The notes under the pieces were generated by a model. The model searched no databases. It was not told the origin of the DNA and saw only the letters and a list, made by a program, of their open reading frames with translations. Below, piece by piece: positions 1 to 8,452 of a stretch of 41,485 nucleotides of DNA. Position 1 is the stretch's first letter. The number at the start of each line of letters is the position of its first letter. Made by a program: the position numbers and the translations under genes. The DNA is from Xanthobacteraceae bacterium (GTDB lineage Bacteria; Pseudomonadota; Alphaproteobacteria; Rhizobiales; Xanthobacteraceae), in contig JAQGJU010000043.1 of NCBI GenBank assembly GCA_028290465.1, positions 1 to 41,485 of the forward strand, in the 5' to 3' direction.

Positions 1-940
1 TCTCCGACAGGTTGCGCACGGTCTCGCCGACCAGCGCAGGCACCGGCCGTCCGTTGTCGATATACAGCGTGCCGGCGAGGCGCAGCACCAGGTTGAAATT
101 GTAGTTGCCGCCGAACGTATGATTCCACGGCAGCCAGTCGACCAGCACGGGCGGCGCTTCGTCGAGGAACGGCCAAGTGTGATGGATCATCTGCTGGTTG
201 GCGGCCAGCATGCCATGGGTGTTGATGACGCCCTTGGGCAGGCCGGTCGAGCCGGACGTGAACAGGATCTTCGCGATCGTGTCCGGTTCGATCGCCGCGA
301 CGGCGGCATCGAGCGCGCGGCCGGGCCGCGTCATCGCCAGATCACCGAATAGCGTGACGTTGGGCAAGTTGGCGCCGTTGCGGCTGGCGACGATCTCGGC
401 ATTGCCGAGATCCAACGCGGCGAGCGCTTTGCCGAACGGCGCGGTGTCGGCCACGTAGACGAGGCCCGGCGTCAGCAGTTCGGCGATGTGCTTCAGCTTG
501 CCGTGGTCGTTGCTCTGCAACGAATACGCCACCGAGACCGGCGCCACCGGCACGCCGGCACAAAAGCCGGCCAGCATCAGCAGCGCATGGTCGACCGCGT
601 TGGCCGACAGGATCATTACCGGCCGCACCGCCGACAGGCCGCGGCCGAGCAGGGCGGTCGCGAGGCCGTCGACCGTCGCGCGCGCCTGCGCGTAGGTCAC
701 GGTCCGCCAACCGGCATCTTCGCGCTCGGCCAGGAATACGCGGTCCGGCGCGCGGGCGGCGGCGGCGCGAAACATCGCCGCGAGGGAGGCTTCATAATCG
801 CCGAGCCGACAGGCGGCGCGCAGGATCACGCCGTCGGCGACCTGTTCCTGATGCACGTCGGGCTTTGCAAACGCGATGGCGCGCCAAGGCGCGGTTGAAT
901 CCGGCACGGAATCGGACTGCGGACGGACGGCGTCCGGCAT
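1..940 (-). CDS. fcs: Feruloyl-CoA synthase (AMP-forming), 3' end outside window
   Basis: Acyl-adenylate-forming ligase that would activate ferulate or a related hydroxycinnamate to its CoA thioester in the cytoplasm. The 313 visible codons cover the N-terminal part; the rest runs off the left edge. Residues 226-237 read [12 protein letters not shown], the AMP-binding P-loop of the family, and the following [12 protein letters not shown] stretch (about residues 268-278) is typical of feruloyl-CoA synthases. The start is the ATG at 940, preceded on the minus strand by GAGGGAGG at good spacing. It is divergent from the CinA-like gene. The family is secure; the ferulate specificity is inferred from overall resemblance, and a related aryl-CoA ligase is possible. 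Confidence 0.82.
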   Translation of the reverse strand, partial: MPDAVRPQSDSVPDSTAPWRAIAFAKPDVHQEQVADGVILRAACRLGDYEASLAAMFRAAAARAPDRVFLAEREDAGWRTVTYAQARATVDGLATALLGRGLSAVRPVMILSANAVDHALLMLAGFCAGVPVAPVSVAYSLQSNDHGKLKHIAELLTPGLVYVADTAPFGKALAALDLGNAEIVASRNGANLPNVTLFGDLAMTRPGRALDAAVAAIEPDTIAKILFTSGSTGLPKGVINTHGMLAANQQMIHHTWPFLDEAPPVLVDWLPWNHTFGGNYNFNLVLRLAGTLYIDNGRPVPALVGETVRNLSE

Positions 941-1020
941 GGCATCCTCCCTCTCGCGCCAGACTTGGTTGTCTTTATATTGACGCGCCGAACCGGCACC
1001 CGCCCGGGGTGTCGGTGAAC

Positions 1021-1026
1021 TATAAT
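1021..1026 (+). promoter_or_regulatory. Candidate -10 box for the CinA-like gene
   Basis: TATAAT, an exact match to the sigma-70 -10 hexamer, lies about 58 bp upstream of the CinA-like start in a divergent intergenic region. No good -35 hexamer is seen 16-18 bp upstream, so this is only a candidate. Confidence 0.35.
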
Positions 1027-1083
1027 GCATGGTATGCGGATCGTTGTCCGAGTCAACAATTCGCCAAGAAAAGGAACGCCCGC

Positions 1084-1848
1084 ATGACCGCGACCCCGCC
1101 CGCCGACCTCGTGACCGCCGCCATCCTGGTCATCGGCGACGAAATCCTGTCCGGGCGCACCAAGGACAAGAACATCGGCTACATCGCCGAGTACCTGACC
1201 AATATCGGCATCGACCTGAAAGAGGTGCGGGTGGTGTCGGACGACGAGGACGAGATCGTCGCCGCGCTGAACGCGCTGCGCCATCGCTATACGTATGTGT
1301 TCACCACCGGCGGCATCGGGCCGACCCATGACGACATCACGGCCGACAGCGTCGCCAAGGCGTTCGGCGTGACCATCGATGTCGATCCGCGCGCCTATGC
1401 GATCCTGGACGCGCGCTTCAAGTCGCTCGGCACCGAGATGAACGAGGCGCGCAAGCGCATGACGCGGATTCCGGCCGGCGCCGATCTGGTCGTCAACAAG
1501 GTGTCGGCGGCGCCCGGCTTCTGGATCGGCAATGTGATCGTGATGGCCGGCGTGCCGACCATCATGCAGGCGATGCTCGACGAGGTCGCGCCGAAGCTGG
1601 CGACCGGCATCAAGATGCTGTCGGAATCCGTGCGGGCGGATCTGAAAGAGGGCGACATCGGCACGGAATTGGGCGCGGTCGCCAAGGCCCATCCCGACGC
1701 GATCATCGGCTCCTATCCGTTCTTCGACGACACGTTAGGGCCGAACACCAATGTCGTCGTGCGCGCGCGGGATGCGGCTGTGCTGGCGGCGGCGAAGGAC
1801 GCGGTGGTCGAGATGTTGGAGAAGGTGCGGGCGCAGCAGAAGGTTTAA
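1084..1848 (+). CDS. Competence/damage-inducible protein A-type molybdopterin-binding protein
   Basis: 254-residue cytoplasmic protein of the MoaB/MogA-like fold, the N-terminal domain of CinA. Visible hallmarks are VIGDEILSGRT near residue 20, TTGGIGPTHDDIT near residue 80, and a later PGF segment that fits the substrate loop. In this short form there is no C-terminal nicotinamide-nucleotide amidohydrolase domain, as is usual for many alphaproteobacterial versions. The ATG at 1084 follows AAGGAA at workable spacing; an in-frame extension upstream to 865 would be antisense to the ligase gene and is rejected. The role (molybdopterin handling or nucleotide repair) cannot be settled from sequence. 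Confidence 0.85.
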   Translation: MTATPPADLVTAAILVIGDEILSGRTKDKNIGYIAEYLTNIGIDLKEVRVVSDDEDEIVAALNALRHRYTYVFTTGGIGPTHDDITADSVAKAFGVTIDVDPRAYAILDARFKSLGTEMNEARKRMTRIPAGADLVVNKVSAAPGFWIGNVIVMAGVPTIMQAMLDEVAPKLATGIKMLSESVRADLKEGDIGTELGAVAKAHPDAIIGSYPFFDDTLGPNTNVVVRARDAAVLAAAKDAVVEMLEKVRAQQKV

Positions 1849-1868
1849 GGCGCGATTGCGAGAAACAT

Positions 1869-1899
1869 GTAGCCTGGATTGAGCGCAGCGAAATCCGGG
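1869..1899 (+). repeat. Short dispersed repeat, copy 1
   Basis: 31 bp beginning GTAGCCTGGATTGAGC and ending AAATCCGGGA. A close relative lies at 12003-12032. It sits 20 bp after the CinA-like gene and before the low-GC orphan gene. The function is unknown; it resembles short interspersed repeats that I associate with this bacterial order. Confidence 0.6.
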
Positions 1900-1979
1900 A
1901 AGCCGCACGCGATGAGTCTTGGATTACGCTTTGTTCCATCCGCTATGCTTGCTTGCTGTGCATCGGAAAGGGTTAGCTG

Positions 1980-2870
1980 GTGGACTTGCAATCGCTATTT
2001 GAGACCATGCGGTCAGCGCCCAGCCCTCTCATCACAGGGGTGGTTGGCCTCGCAACGGGTGCAGTCGGCGCGCTGTTTGGCGCATGGATTGCTGGCCGGA
2101 ACCGGACAAAGCAAGCCGTCGTCGCCGAACTGAACAGCATTAGTACGGCATTGTTTCTTTGCTTTTCGATTTCTAACCGCTACATGGCTTTAAAGCGGCA
2201 GCACGTTCGTCCAATGCGGAATCGTTATGCGCAAACGTGTAGCGAGCACGAAGAATTTCAGAAGAATACAGCGCGCCCTGATGTGAAACTAGCTAGCTAC
2301 AAATTTGGTGCAGACCTTCAGACGCTATTTCCAACAAGCGCGCCGACACATTTGCTGGAACGGCACATATTTGAAAAGACATCGGTTCGCGGGCGGGCCG
2401 TAGCTGCAGCAGTCAGCCTAATCCAAGCGATCGATGACTTGAACCACGCGATCAAATACAGAAATGAACAAATCGATGAAATTCGGGCAGCGTCGCCTTT
2501 GCCACGTCGCAGGCTAGCTGAGATATATTTAGGTCTTCCAAGTTCTGAAGGAGACGTTGATGAAAGATTCAGCGCGGGTGTCTTAGCTATCTCTTTGCAT
2601 ACTGACGACTGCATTTTCTTTTCGCATATTCTTGCCGATGATTTGCTGTTGTATAGCCGCAAGTTGCGCAAGCGCTATGCTTGGAGATATCGATTGCCGA
2701 TACGCCCTTTTGGAAAAGTCGACTGGACAATAGCGGAGACGGAAGGTCTCATTCCGCCTGCTTCTGAGTACGATGGTTGGCTTAAAGGTTTTAAGAACAT
2801 CCCTTCTAGATGGGAGAGGTTCAAAGTTTGGGGGCGCTCTCATTTGTGGAAGTCGAGTGCCGCCCGGTAG
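1980..2870 (+). CDS. Orphan membrane-anchored protein, lower GC than neighbours
   Basis: I do not recognise this 296-residue protein. It starts at GTG with a short N-terminus, then a Gly/Ala-rich hydrophobic segment around residues 17-42 (LITGVVGLATGAVGALFG) that looks like a single membrane anchor, followed by a mixed-charge soluble domain with many Arg, Tyr and Ile residues and no motif I can name. Its base composition is visibly poorer in GC than the genes on both sides, and its codon use (ATA, TTA, AGA, CTA) differs, which suggests acquisition by transfer. Short repeats lie on both sides, and its stop codon overlaps the right-hand repeat. A role in accessory or defence functions is possible but not shown. 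Confidence 0.7.
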   Translation: MDLQSLFETMRSAPSPLITGVVGLATGAVGALFGAWIAGRNRTKQAVVAELNSISTALFLCFSISNRYMALKRQHVRPMRNRYAQTCSEHEEFQKNTARPDVKLASYKFGADLQTLFPTSAPTHLLERHIFEKTSVRGRAVAAAVSLIQAIDDLNHAIKYRNEQIDEIRAASPLPRRRLAEIYLGLPSSEGDVDERFSAGVLAISLHTDDCIFFSHILADDLLLYSRKLRKRYAWRYRLPIRPFGKVDWTIAETEGLIPPASEYDGWLKGFKNIPSRWERFKVWGRSHLWKSSAAR

Positions 2871-2932
2871 GGCGGGTTAGCCGAAGGCGTAACCCGCCGC
2901 ATGCAGTGTGTGGCGGATTACGATGCGCCTAC
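2867..2932 (+). repeat. Palindromic intergenic repeat overlapping a stop codon
   Basis: Imperfect inverted repeat opening GTAGGGCGGGTTAGCC and closing GCGCCTACG, with an internal GGCGGGTTA/TAACCCGCC pairing. Its first bases supply the TAG stop of the preceding gene. A sister element with GTAGGGTGGG ends is at 7492-7580. Confidence 0.65.
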
Positions 2933-3039
2933 GCGTCATCCCAGCCGCCACCCGCGCCCCCACAAATCCTCCCCAATCGCCAAACAATTCCGCAACAATT
3001 CGCCGCTATCGTTAGGCCGGTCGTCGCGGGAATGCGCGC

Positions 3040-3771
3040 ATGAGATACATCTTCGGCTTTACCCTGTTCGGGCTGCTCGTCATGTTTGGCGTCGCGTGGC
3101 TCGGATCTTCGCGATCGCGGCCGCCGCCCGACGTGATGTTCCTCGCGTCGGACCTCTACTTTACCGTCGGCGGCCAGCACATCGTCCTTCCGGCGGTCGC
3201 GCTGCGCCAGCCCGACCACGTCTTCGACCTTGCGCCCGCGCGGCGCGAAAGTCCGAAGGACAGACTGCGCGCCCAGGCACAAAATCCCGCCGCCCCGATG
3301 CCAACCGACAGCATCGACGTTTCGATCCGTGCGTATGAATCGTACGGCGAGCACTTTGGGTCGCGGGATATATGCCCGCTGCTCACGCGGGCATGGGCGC
3401 GAACGCAATGTCGCGGGCAGCGGGGTGGATTGCTCGGCCGCCTGCCGGAAAAATTCGACCTGCTGGACCGTAGCAAACTCGATCGGCTCAAGAGCCATGT
3501 CACGGTCGGCGGGGAGACGCGCTACGATCAGGTGAAGGACATGGCGTTCCATCCGGGCTCTCCGGAGATCGGTTGCGACCGGCAATCTCATTTCTGCACG
3601 GCGGTCGTCGAAGCATTGCCGGGGCTGCTCGCGGTCTGGACGGTGTGGCCCGACGAGAAGACCGGCCGCACGGCCGACCAGATGGCCCAGATCCAGGGCG
3701 CGGCCACCGTGCCGTTCGTCCAGCGCGCCATCGGTCCAGTCGAAGATCCGACGCTGGCGAATGCCGAATGA
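3040..3771 (+). CDS. Membrane-anchored hypothetical protein
   Basis: 243 residues. An N-terminal hydrophobic stretch (residues 3-22) forms a signal anchor, so the rest should be periplasmic. The first part of the soluble region (VMFLASDLYFTVGGQHIVLP) has a pattern also seen, loosely, in the anchored protein at 36099-36815 (an ITVAG..FNVP stretch after its membrane segment). Four cysteines lie in the middle and C-terminal part. I do not recognise a named domain. It starts at ATG 3040 with only a weak GGGAA ribosome site. Confidence 0.7.
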   Translation: MRYIFGFTLFGLLVMFGVAWLGSSRSRPPPDVMFLASDLYFTVGGQHIVLPAVALRQPDHVFDLAPARRESPKDRLRAQAQNPAAPMPTDSIDVSIRAYESYGEHFGSRDICPLLTRAWARTQCRGQRGGLLGRLPEKFDLLDRSKLDRLKSHVTVGGETRYDQVKDMAFHPGSPEIGCDRQSHFCTAVVEALPGLLAVWTVWPDEKTGRTADQMAQIQGAATVPFVQRAIGPVEDPTLANAE

Positions 3772-3919
3772 TGGTCTGCCGGTTGTGTGGTTGTGCTCCG
3801 GGTCACTACATTCGTGACGTGCGATATCGGTAAAGTGTTGCCTTTCTGCCATAGCCGTTTGATGCAGCGTTCCCCTAGGGTGGAACCCAAGAAAATCATT
3901 GGGATTCCCGGGGGCGATT

Positions 3920-4699
3920 TTGAATAAGACGGTGTTGGCGCTTTCGACCGTATTGCTGATGTCGGTCCCGGCCCTGGCGGCCGATCTGCGGATGCCCGTA
4001 AAGGCGCCGATTGCCGCGTCCGTCTACAATTGGAGCGGCCTCTATGTGGGCGGTTTCGTCGGCATCGCTGCCGCGGACCGCAAAGCTGCATCGACAACTT
4101 CCTGCATCATCGGCGGTGTCTGTGTATCTGGCCCCGTAGCAGGGCCGGATCACGTCTATTCGCTCGGCTCCGGTTTCATCGGCGGTGCGACTCTCGGCTA
4201 CAATTGGCAGACGCCCGGCAGCAACTGGGTCTACGGCCTGGAAGCCGAAGCCGGCTATCTGAATCTGAAACATACCAGTCGCATCCCGAACGCGCCGGTC
4301 GTGACGCCGCTTGTCGACGACACGACCCAATTCGGCGATTTCTACGGCATCGTCGCCGGACGGATCGGCTACGCGTTCGGTCGCGTGCTGGTATACGGCA
4401 AGGCCGGCGTCGCTTTTGTCGAAAAGAGCTCCGCGTTCGAGTTCAATGGCGGCACCGGTGTTTCCTTCACCGCATCGCACGACGACGCGCAGATCACCTG
4501 GGCGCTCGGCGCCGGTGCCGAATGGGCATTGACCGAGAAGTGGTCGCTGAAGGGCGAATATCTCTACATCAACACGCGTGAGACCTATACGATCAGCGGA
4601 ACGATCAACGGCGGGCCCTTTAACGGTCTCGCGAGCACGCATGTGCATACCGATCCGGGCACGCATACCGGCAAGATCGGTCTCAACTATCACTTCTGA
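3920..4699 (+). CDS. Outer-membrane beta-barrel protein, Omp25/RopB-like
   Basis: 259-residue protein with a signal peptide ending PALAAD, then a short MPVKAP linker and NWSGLYVGGFVG, the usual start of the eight-strand barrel in this alphaproteobacterial family. Repeated amphipathic strands follow and the chain ends in aromatic HF (KIGLNYHF), the barrel-assembly signal. It would sit in the outer membrane as a small structural barrel. The start is taken as TTG 3920 behind a G-rich ribosome site; an alternative TTG at 3899 would lengthen the signal peptide. A strong terminator follows at 4735, so the gene appears monocistronic. Confidence 0.88.
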   Translation: MNKTVLALSTVLLMSVPALAADLRMPVKAPIAASVYNWSGLYVGGFVGIAAADRKAASTTSCIIGGVCVSGPVAGPDHVYSLGSGFIGGATLGYNWQTPGSNWVYGLEAEAGYLNLKHTSRIPNAPVVTPLVDDTTQFGDFYGIVAGRIGYAFGRVLVYGKAGVAFVEKSSAFEFNGGTGVSFTASHDDAQITWALGAGAEWALTEKWSLKGEYLYINTRETYTISGTINGGPFNGLASTHVHTDPGTHTGKIGLNYHF

Positions 4700-4734
4700 G
4701 ATCGACGCACCGCTTCGATCAAACGCTTCGACTG

Positions 4735-4766
4735 AAGGGCCGGCTTCATGCCGGCCCTTTTTGTTT
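4735..4766 (+). terminator. Rho-independent terminator after the barrel gene
   Basis: A ten-base-pair stem AAGGGCCGGC / GCCGGCCCTT with TTCAT loop, followed by TTTTGTTT. This is the clearest intrinsic terminator in the window. Confidence 0.93.
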
Positions 4767-4862
4767 GCGCAGATGTCCACGTCGCGATGAACCTGTCGCC
4801 GTTTGCCGTCGTCAAACACAAATGCGGTGCAAGCGGCGTCGCGGCGGCGAGGAGTTTGTTCG

Positions 4863-5456
4863 ATGAGCGCATTATCGATGCGTGGTGCGCTCTTCGGCGC
4901 CGCGTGTCTGACAGCCACGCCGGCGCTGGCCCAATCGCCCGACCAATGGCGGGCGATCTGCAAGGACCCCGTCGTACAGCAAAAGATGCTGGCGCAGACC
5001 CAGGGCAACCAGCGCGCCGCGCTGGAAATCGAACTCGAGGCGCGCTGCGCGTTTGTCGGCAAGCCGGCGACGCCGGTGCACGACACCGCCGACACGTCGC
5101 CGGCCGGCAGCCATGTCGGCTGGGTGCGGGACGCGCGCTACAGCGCCGATGGTCGCACCATTGTGAGCGGCGGCCGCGACGGCAAGGCGCGGCTGTGGGA
5201 CGCCGGCACCGGCATGCCGATCCGCGAGATGACCGGCGCCGACGACTATCAGGTCGAAGGCGTCATTCGCGGCGGCGAGGCTTACGCCGTGACCAATCTC
5301 GTGCGCCTGCTCGATGCCGCCACGGGGAATGTTCTGTCGGTGCGGCCGGTCGCGCCGAGGCACGCCGCCGGGATGCCCGGCGTGATCGCGGCGACGTCAA
5401 AAGGCCTGCTGCTGGTCGGCGGCCATAAGGCGGACGTCGAGGCGATCGATATATAG
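4863..5456 (+). CDS. Secreted short WD40-like repeat protein
   Basis: 197 residues with a signal peptide ending PALAQ, so periplasmic. The mid part contains one good WD40 blade (WVRDARYSADGRTIVSGG, then RDGKARLWDAGTG) and one degenerate blade (VRLLDAATGNVLS). This is far too short to close a propeller, so the gene may be a truncated form of a longer WD40 protein or may oligomerise. ATG 4863 follows GAGGAG with an 8-base gap; the in-frame start at 4803 is rejected. It directly precedes the caspase-family gene in the same direction, separated by 250 bp. Confidence 0.72.
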   Translation: MSALSMRGALFGAACLTATPALAQSPDQWRAICKDPVVQQKMLAQTQGNQRAALEIELEARCAFVGKPATPVHDTADTSPAGSHVGWVRDARYSADGRTIVSGGRDGKARLWDAGTGMPIREMTGADDYQVEGVIRGGEAYAVTNLVRLLDAATGNVLSVRPVAPRHAAGMPGVIAATSKGLLLVGGHKADVEAIDI

Positions 5457-5582
5457 CTAAGATAAATGCTGCCAGGCAGGCGGTGCGCTACCGCATCCGG
5501 GCGACGCCTGGTGCGACATTATCTGCCGCCGCCGTGAACCTGCCGGCGTCTCACACCGTCCAATACAAGGCGGGTATCCGCT

Positions 5583-5602
5583 AGGCAGCCAATGGGCTGC
5601 CT
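5583..5602 (+). other. Perfect hairpin in the WD40/caspase intergenic region
   Basis: AGGCAGCC / GGCTGCCT arms with an AATG loop, in the 250-bp gap. No T-run follows, so it could be a factor-dependent terminator, an operator or a leader hairpin for the caspase gene. Nothing else definite is seen in this gap. Confidence 0.4.
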
Positions 5603-5706
5603 GCTAATCTGGCGCGGGTACATGTCCTTGGCGCATCGATTGTCCGTTTAAAAGCGAACAAGCGGCCGTCATGTTCCCGACCCTTGGATGGGATTGTGGG
5701 GCGCAC

Positions 5707-7482
5707 ATGAACAACATCCGGTCGGCCCTGCTGGGCACTATCATTCTGGCTCTCACGACGGCATCGGCTTTGGCCGAAAAGCGGGTCGCGTTGGTGATCG
5801 GCAATTCGGCCTATAAAAATGTCGCCCGTCTGGCCAATCCGGCCAACGACGCGGCGACGCTGACGGAGATGTTCAAGAAGGCCAGGTTCGACGTCGTGGA
5901 TTCGCGCATCGACCTGTCCGCGGCCGACATGCGCCGCGCGCTTCGCGATTTCGCCGACAAGGCGCGCGATGCCGACATCGCGGTGGTGTATTATGCGGGC
6001 CACGGCATCGAGGTGGACGGCACGAACTACCTGATCCCGGTAGATGCCCAGCTTGAGCGCGACACCGACGTCTATGATGAGACGTACGCGCTCGACCGGA
6101 TACTGGTTGCGATCGAGCCGGCCAAGCAATTGCGGCTGATCATCCTCGATGCCTGCCGCGACAATCCTTTCACCAAGACCATGAAACGGACCATCGGATC
6201 GCGGGCCATCGGACGCGGCCTTGCCAAAGTCGAACCGTCAAATCCGAACACCATGATCGCCTTTGCGACTAAGGCCGGCTTCACCGCCTCGGACGGCGAC
6301 AGCAAGAACAGTCCCTACGCGGCGGCTCTTGCCAAACACCTGACGACGCCCGGCCTCGACCTGCGCAGGGCATTCGGTTTTGTACGTGACGAGGTCCTGT
6401 CCGCGACATCGCAAAAACAGGAGCCATTCACCTACGGTTCGCTTGGCGGCAACGATCTTCCGCTGGTGGCGGCATTCGCGGCGCCCGTTCCGGCGCCCGT
6501 TCTGGGGCCGGCTCCGGGTCCGGGTCCAGTTCTGGACAAGACATCCGAGCAGCGCCGCGATTACGAATTTTCGCTACAGGTCGGCACGCGAGAAGCCTGG
6601 GATTATTTCATCGGCAGCTACCCCACGGGCTTTTATTCGGATCTGGCCAAGGCGCAGCGCAACAAGCTGGCCGCCGAGGAAGTCCGGCTGGCCGCGGCCG
6701 AGAAGGCCAGGGTGACCCTGGAAGAGCAGGCGCGACTGGTGACGGAAGGTGCCCGCGCCACCGACCGGGCCAGGGCCGCCGCAGACGTCAAAGCGGCCGA
6801 ACTGGACCGCGTCGCGGCGGAAAATAAAAAGAAACTCGAGGAGGCGAAAGTCGTCGCCGAGAGTGCAAAATTGACGGCAAATCGCAGTCCTGTCGATAAA
6901 CCCGACGACAAACCTGTCGGCCCCATCGCGACGCTGGTGCCCTCGGATAAGCCATCGCAGCCCAACGTGGTCGCTGTGGCTGATATTCCACGCCAGCTCC
7001 AGGCCGAGTTGCGCCGGGTCGGATGTTATCCTGGTGCCGTCGACGGCCATTGGAACGCGGCGGCGCAGAGGTCACTCGAGCTCTTCAACCGGAATGCCGG
7101 CCTGAAGCTGGACGTCAAGGTTGCCAGCCTCGATGCGCTGGATGCCGTAAGTGGCAAGACCACGCGCGTCTGCCCCTTGATCTGCGGCCATGGCTACAGG
7201 GCCGATGGCGAGCGCTGCCTGAAGATTAGCTGCCGCGCCGGCTGGGCGGTCGGTGACGACAACACCTGCGAACGGATCGAAGTCAAGAAACGCGAGAGGC
7301 CGGAGAGAGGGGATCGGCCGGTGGCGCACCGCGAGCGCGACGAAAGGCCCGCTCGCCCCGCGGCCGCGCCGTCGAGATCTGCACAGTGCAGTGACACGAC
7401 GAGCTCCTCCTCCGATGGGGCTTTTAACAGTGGAAATGCTCGCCACTATAAACGGAGCGAAGCCTGTTTGAAAGTGATGTGA
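5707..7482 (+). CDS. Secreted caspase-family (C14) protease with C-terminal Cys-rich tail
   Basis: 591 residues. The signal peptide covers residues 1-23 (ending SALA). The caspase-like p20 domain runs from about 24 to 255 with the catalytic dyad His99 in VVYYAGHG and Cys150 in IILDACRDN. A Pro-rich spacer (258-277) follows, then an EF-hand-free SPOR-like short domain (AWDYFIGSYPTGFYSDLA), an Ala/Glu/Lys coiled coil (about 315-392), a peptidoglycan-binding-like segment (about 427-470: LQAELRRVGCYPGAVDG) and a Cys-rich tail with paired cysteines. Predicted to be exported to the periplasm. Orthologues of this architecture are common in Hyphomicrobiales, but the substrate is unknown. ATG 5707 is chosen because the signal peptide begins there; 5671 is an in-frame alternative. 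Confidence 0.88.
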   Translation: MNNIRSALLGTIILALTTASALAEKRVALVIGNSAYKNVARLANPANDAATLTEMFKKARFDVVDSRIDLSAADMRRALRDFADKARDADIAVVYYAGHGIEVDGTNYLIPVDAQLERDTDVYDETYALDRILVAIEPAKQLRLIILDACRDNPFTKTMKRTIGSRAIGRGLAKVEPSNPNTMIAFATKAGFTASDGDSKNSPYAAALAKHLTTPGLDLRRAFGFVRDEVLSATSQKQEPFTYGSLGGNDLPLVAAFAAPVPAPVLGPAPGPGPVLDKTSEQRRDYEFSLQVGTREAWDYFIGSYPTGFYSDLAKAQRNKLAAEEVRLAAAEKARVTLEEQARLVTEGARATDRARAAADVKAAELDRVAAENKKKLEEAKVVAESAKLTANRSPVDKPDDKPVGPIATLVPSDKPSQPNVVAVADIPRQLQAELRRVGCYPGAVDGHWNAAAQRSLELFNRNAGLKLDVKVASLDALDAVSGKTTRVCPLICGHGYRADGERCLKISCRAGWAVGDDNTCERIEVKKRERPERGDRPVAHRERDERPARPAAAPSRSAQCSDTTSSSSDGAFNSGNARHYKRSEACLKVM

Positions 7483-7491
7483 GCGCAGCTT

Positions 7492-7580
7492 GTAGGGTGG
7501 GCTAAGGCGCAACGCGCCGAGCCCACCATCTTACGTTCTTTATGATAGTTGGTGGGCGCGCTTCGCTTCGCCCACCCTAC
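7492..7580. repeat. 89-bp palindromic repeat between convergent genes
   Basis: The ends GTAGGGTGGG and CCCACCCTAC are perfect complements, with further internal GGTGGG/CCCACC pairings. It fills almost the whole gap between the caspase gene and the hydrolase gene and could serve as a bidirectional terminator. It is related in its ends to 2867-2932. Confidence 0.8.
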
Positions 7581-7582
7581 AG

Positions 7583-8425
7583 TCATCCGGCCGTGGTCTT
7601 CTCCAACCGCACCAGCGTTTCGGTCAGCTTGCCGTTCGGCTTCTGCAATTCGTCCAGCACCGAGAAATGATCGTGGCCGGGCAGGGGCAGGAGTTCCGTC
7701 GCGAGCCCCGCATCGTTACGCGCCTGCGCGTAGTCGCGCGACTGGCGCTGCATCTCGGGCAGTTCGTTGGCGCCGTACGCGACGGTCATCGGTTTCGCGT
7801 GCGTCGGCAGGTGATATAGCGGGCTGAGCGCGACAACTTCGTTCTCGGTGAGATGCAGCTTGTCGTTCAGATAATTCAGCCGGCAGGGTTCGATGTCGTA
7901 GATGCCGCTGATCGCCAGCATGGCGTCGACTTCGTCGAGGTCGGCGGCCATCGCAGTCAGGTGCCCGCCGGCCGACCAGCCCGACACGGTGAGTGAGGTG
8001 GTGCCGGCGCCATGTCGCGGCGCTTCGCGGCGCAGCCAGCGGATCGCCGCATGCGTCTCGGCGACGATCTGCGTCAGCGTCGCGTCGGGCGCCAGCGTAT
8101 AGCCGATCAGCGCGACGTCGAAGCCGCGCGCCAGCGGACCCTCGGCCATGCAGGCGAATGTTTCCTTGTCGTTGCGCTGCCAATAGCCGCCATGGATGAA
8201 CACCAGCAGCGGCGCGTCGGGCGCGCCGGACTTAAAGAGATCGATCTTATTGCGCGGCTTCGGCCCGTACGCCAGATCGAGCGTTTCGCCGTCGGCGGCG
8301 CGCAATTTGGCGCTGCGCGCGATCCAGCGATCCCGCGTCGCGGTGCTGTGGGAGACCGCCGCGCCGTTGTTGTAGGCGGCATCGAGTTCGTCGCGGGTCA
8401 TGCCGCGCCAGATTTCATCACGCAT
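7583..8425 (-). CDS. Alpha/beta hydrolase, arylformamidase/esterase-like
   Basis: 280 residues, cytoplasmic. HGGYWQ (about residues 78-83) is the oxyanion-hole signature of the kynurenine-formamidase/carboxylesterase branch; the nucleophile is the Ser in SGWSAGGH, and a C-terminal GHDHFS gives the catalytic His. It is the last gene of a minus-strand operon behind a NitT/TauT-type ABC transporter (27-bp gap), so it may act on the imported compound or its product. A tight hairpin covers its ribosome site (8429-8450). The exact substrate is not predictable; no tryptophan-catabolism neighbours are present to support a true kynurenine formamidase. Confidence 0.82.
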   Translation of the reverse strand: MRDEIWRGMTRDELDAAYNNGAAVSHSTATRDRWIARSAKLRAADGETLDLAYGPKPRNKIDLFKSGAPDAPLLVFIHGGYWQRNDKETFACMAEGPLARGFDVALIGYTLAPDATLTQIVAETHAAIRWLRREAPRHGAGTTSLTVSGWSAGGHLTAMAADLDEVDAMLAISGIYDIEPCRLNYLNDKLHLTENEVVALSPLYHLPTHAKPMTVAYGANELPEMQRQSRDYAQARNDAGLATELLPLPGHDHFSVLDELQKPNGKLTETLVRLEKTTAG

Positions 8426-8428
8426 GTT

Positions 8429-8450
8429 CGCTCCACTTCGCAGTGGAGCG
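8429..8450 (-). promoter_or_regulatory. Hairpin with GNRA loop covering the hydrolase ribosome site
   Basis: Read on the minus strand: CGCTCCACT, loop GCGA, AGTGGAGCG, then AAC and the ATG start. The nine-base-pair stem contains the GGAG Shine-Dalgarno of the hydrolase in its 3' arm. It lies between the stop of the ATPase frame and the hydrolase start, so folding should limit initiation unless ribosomes arrive from upstream. Confidence 0.55.
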
Positions 8451-8452
8451 GG

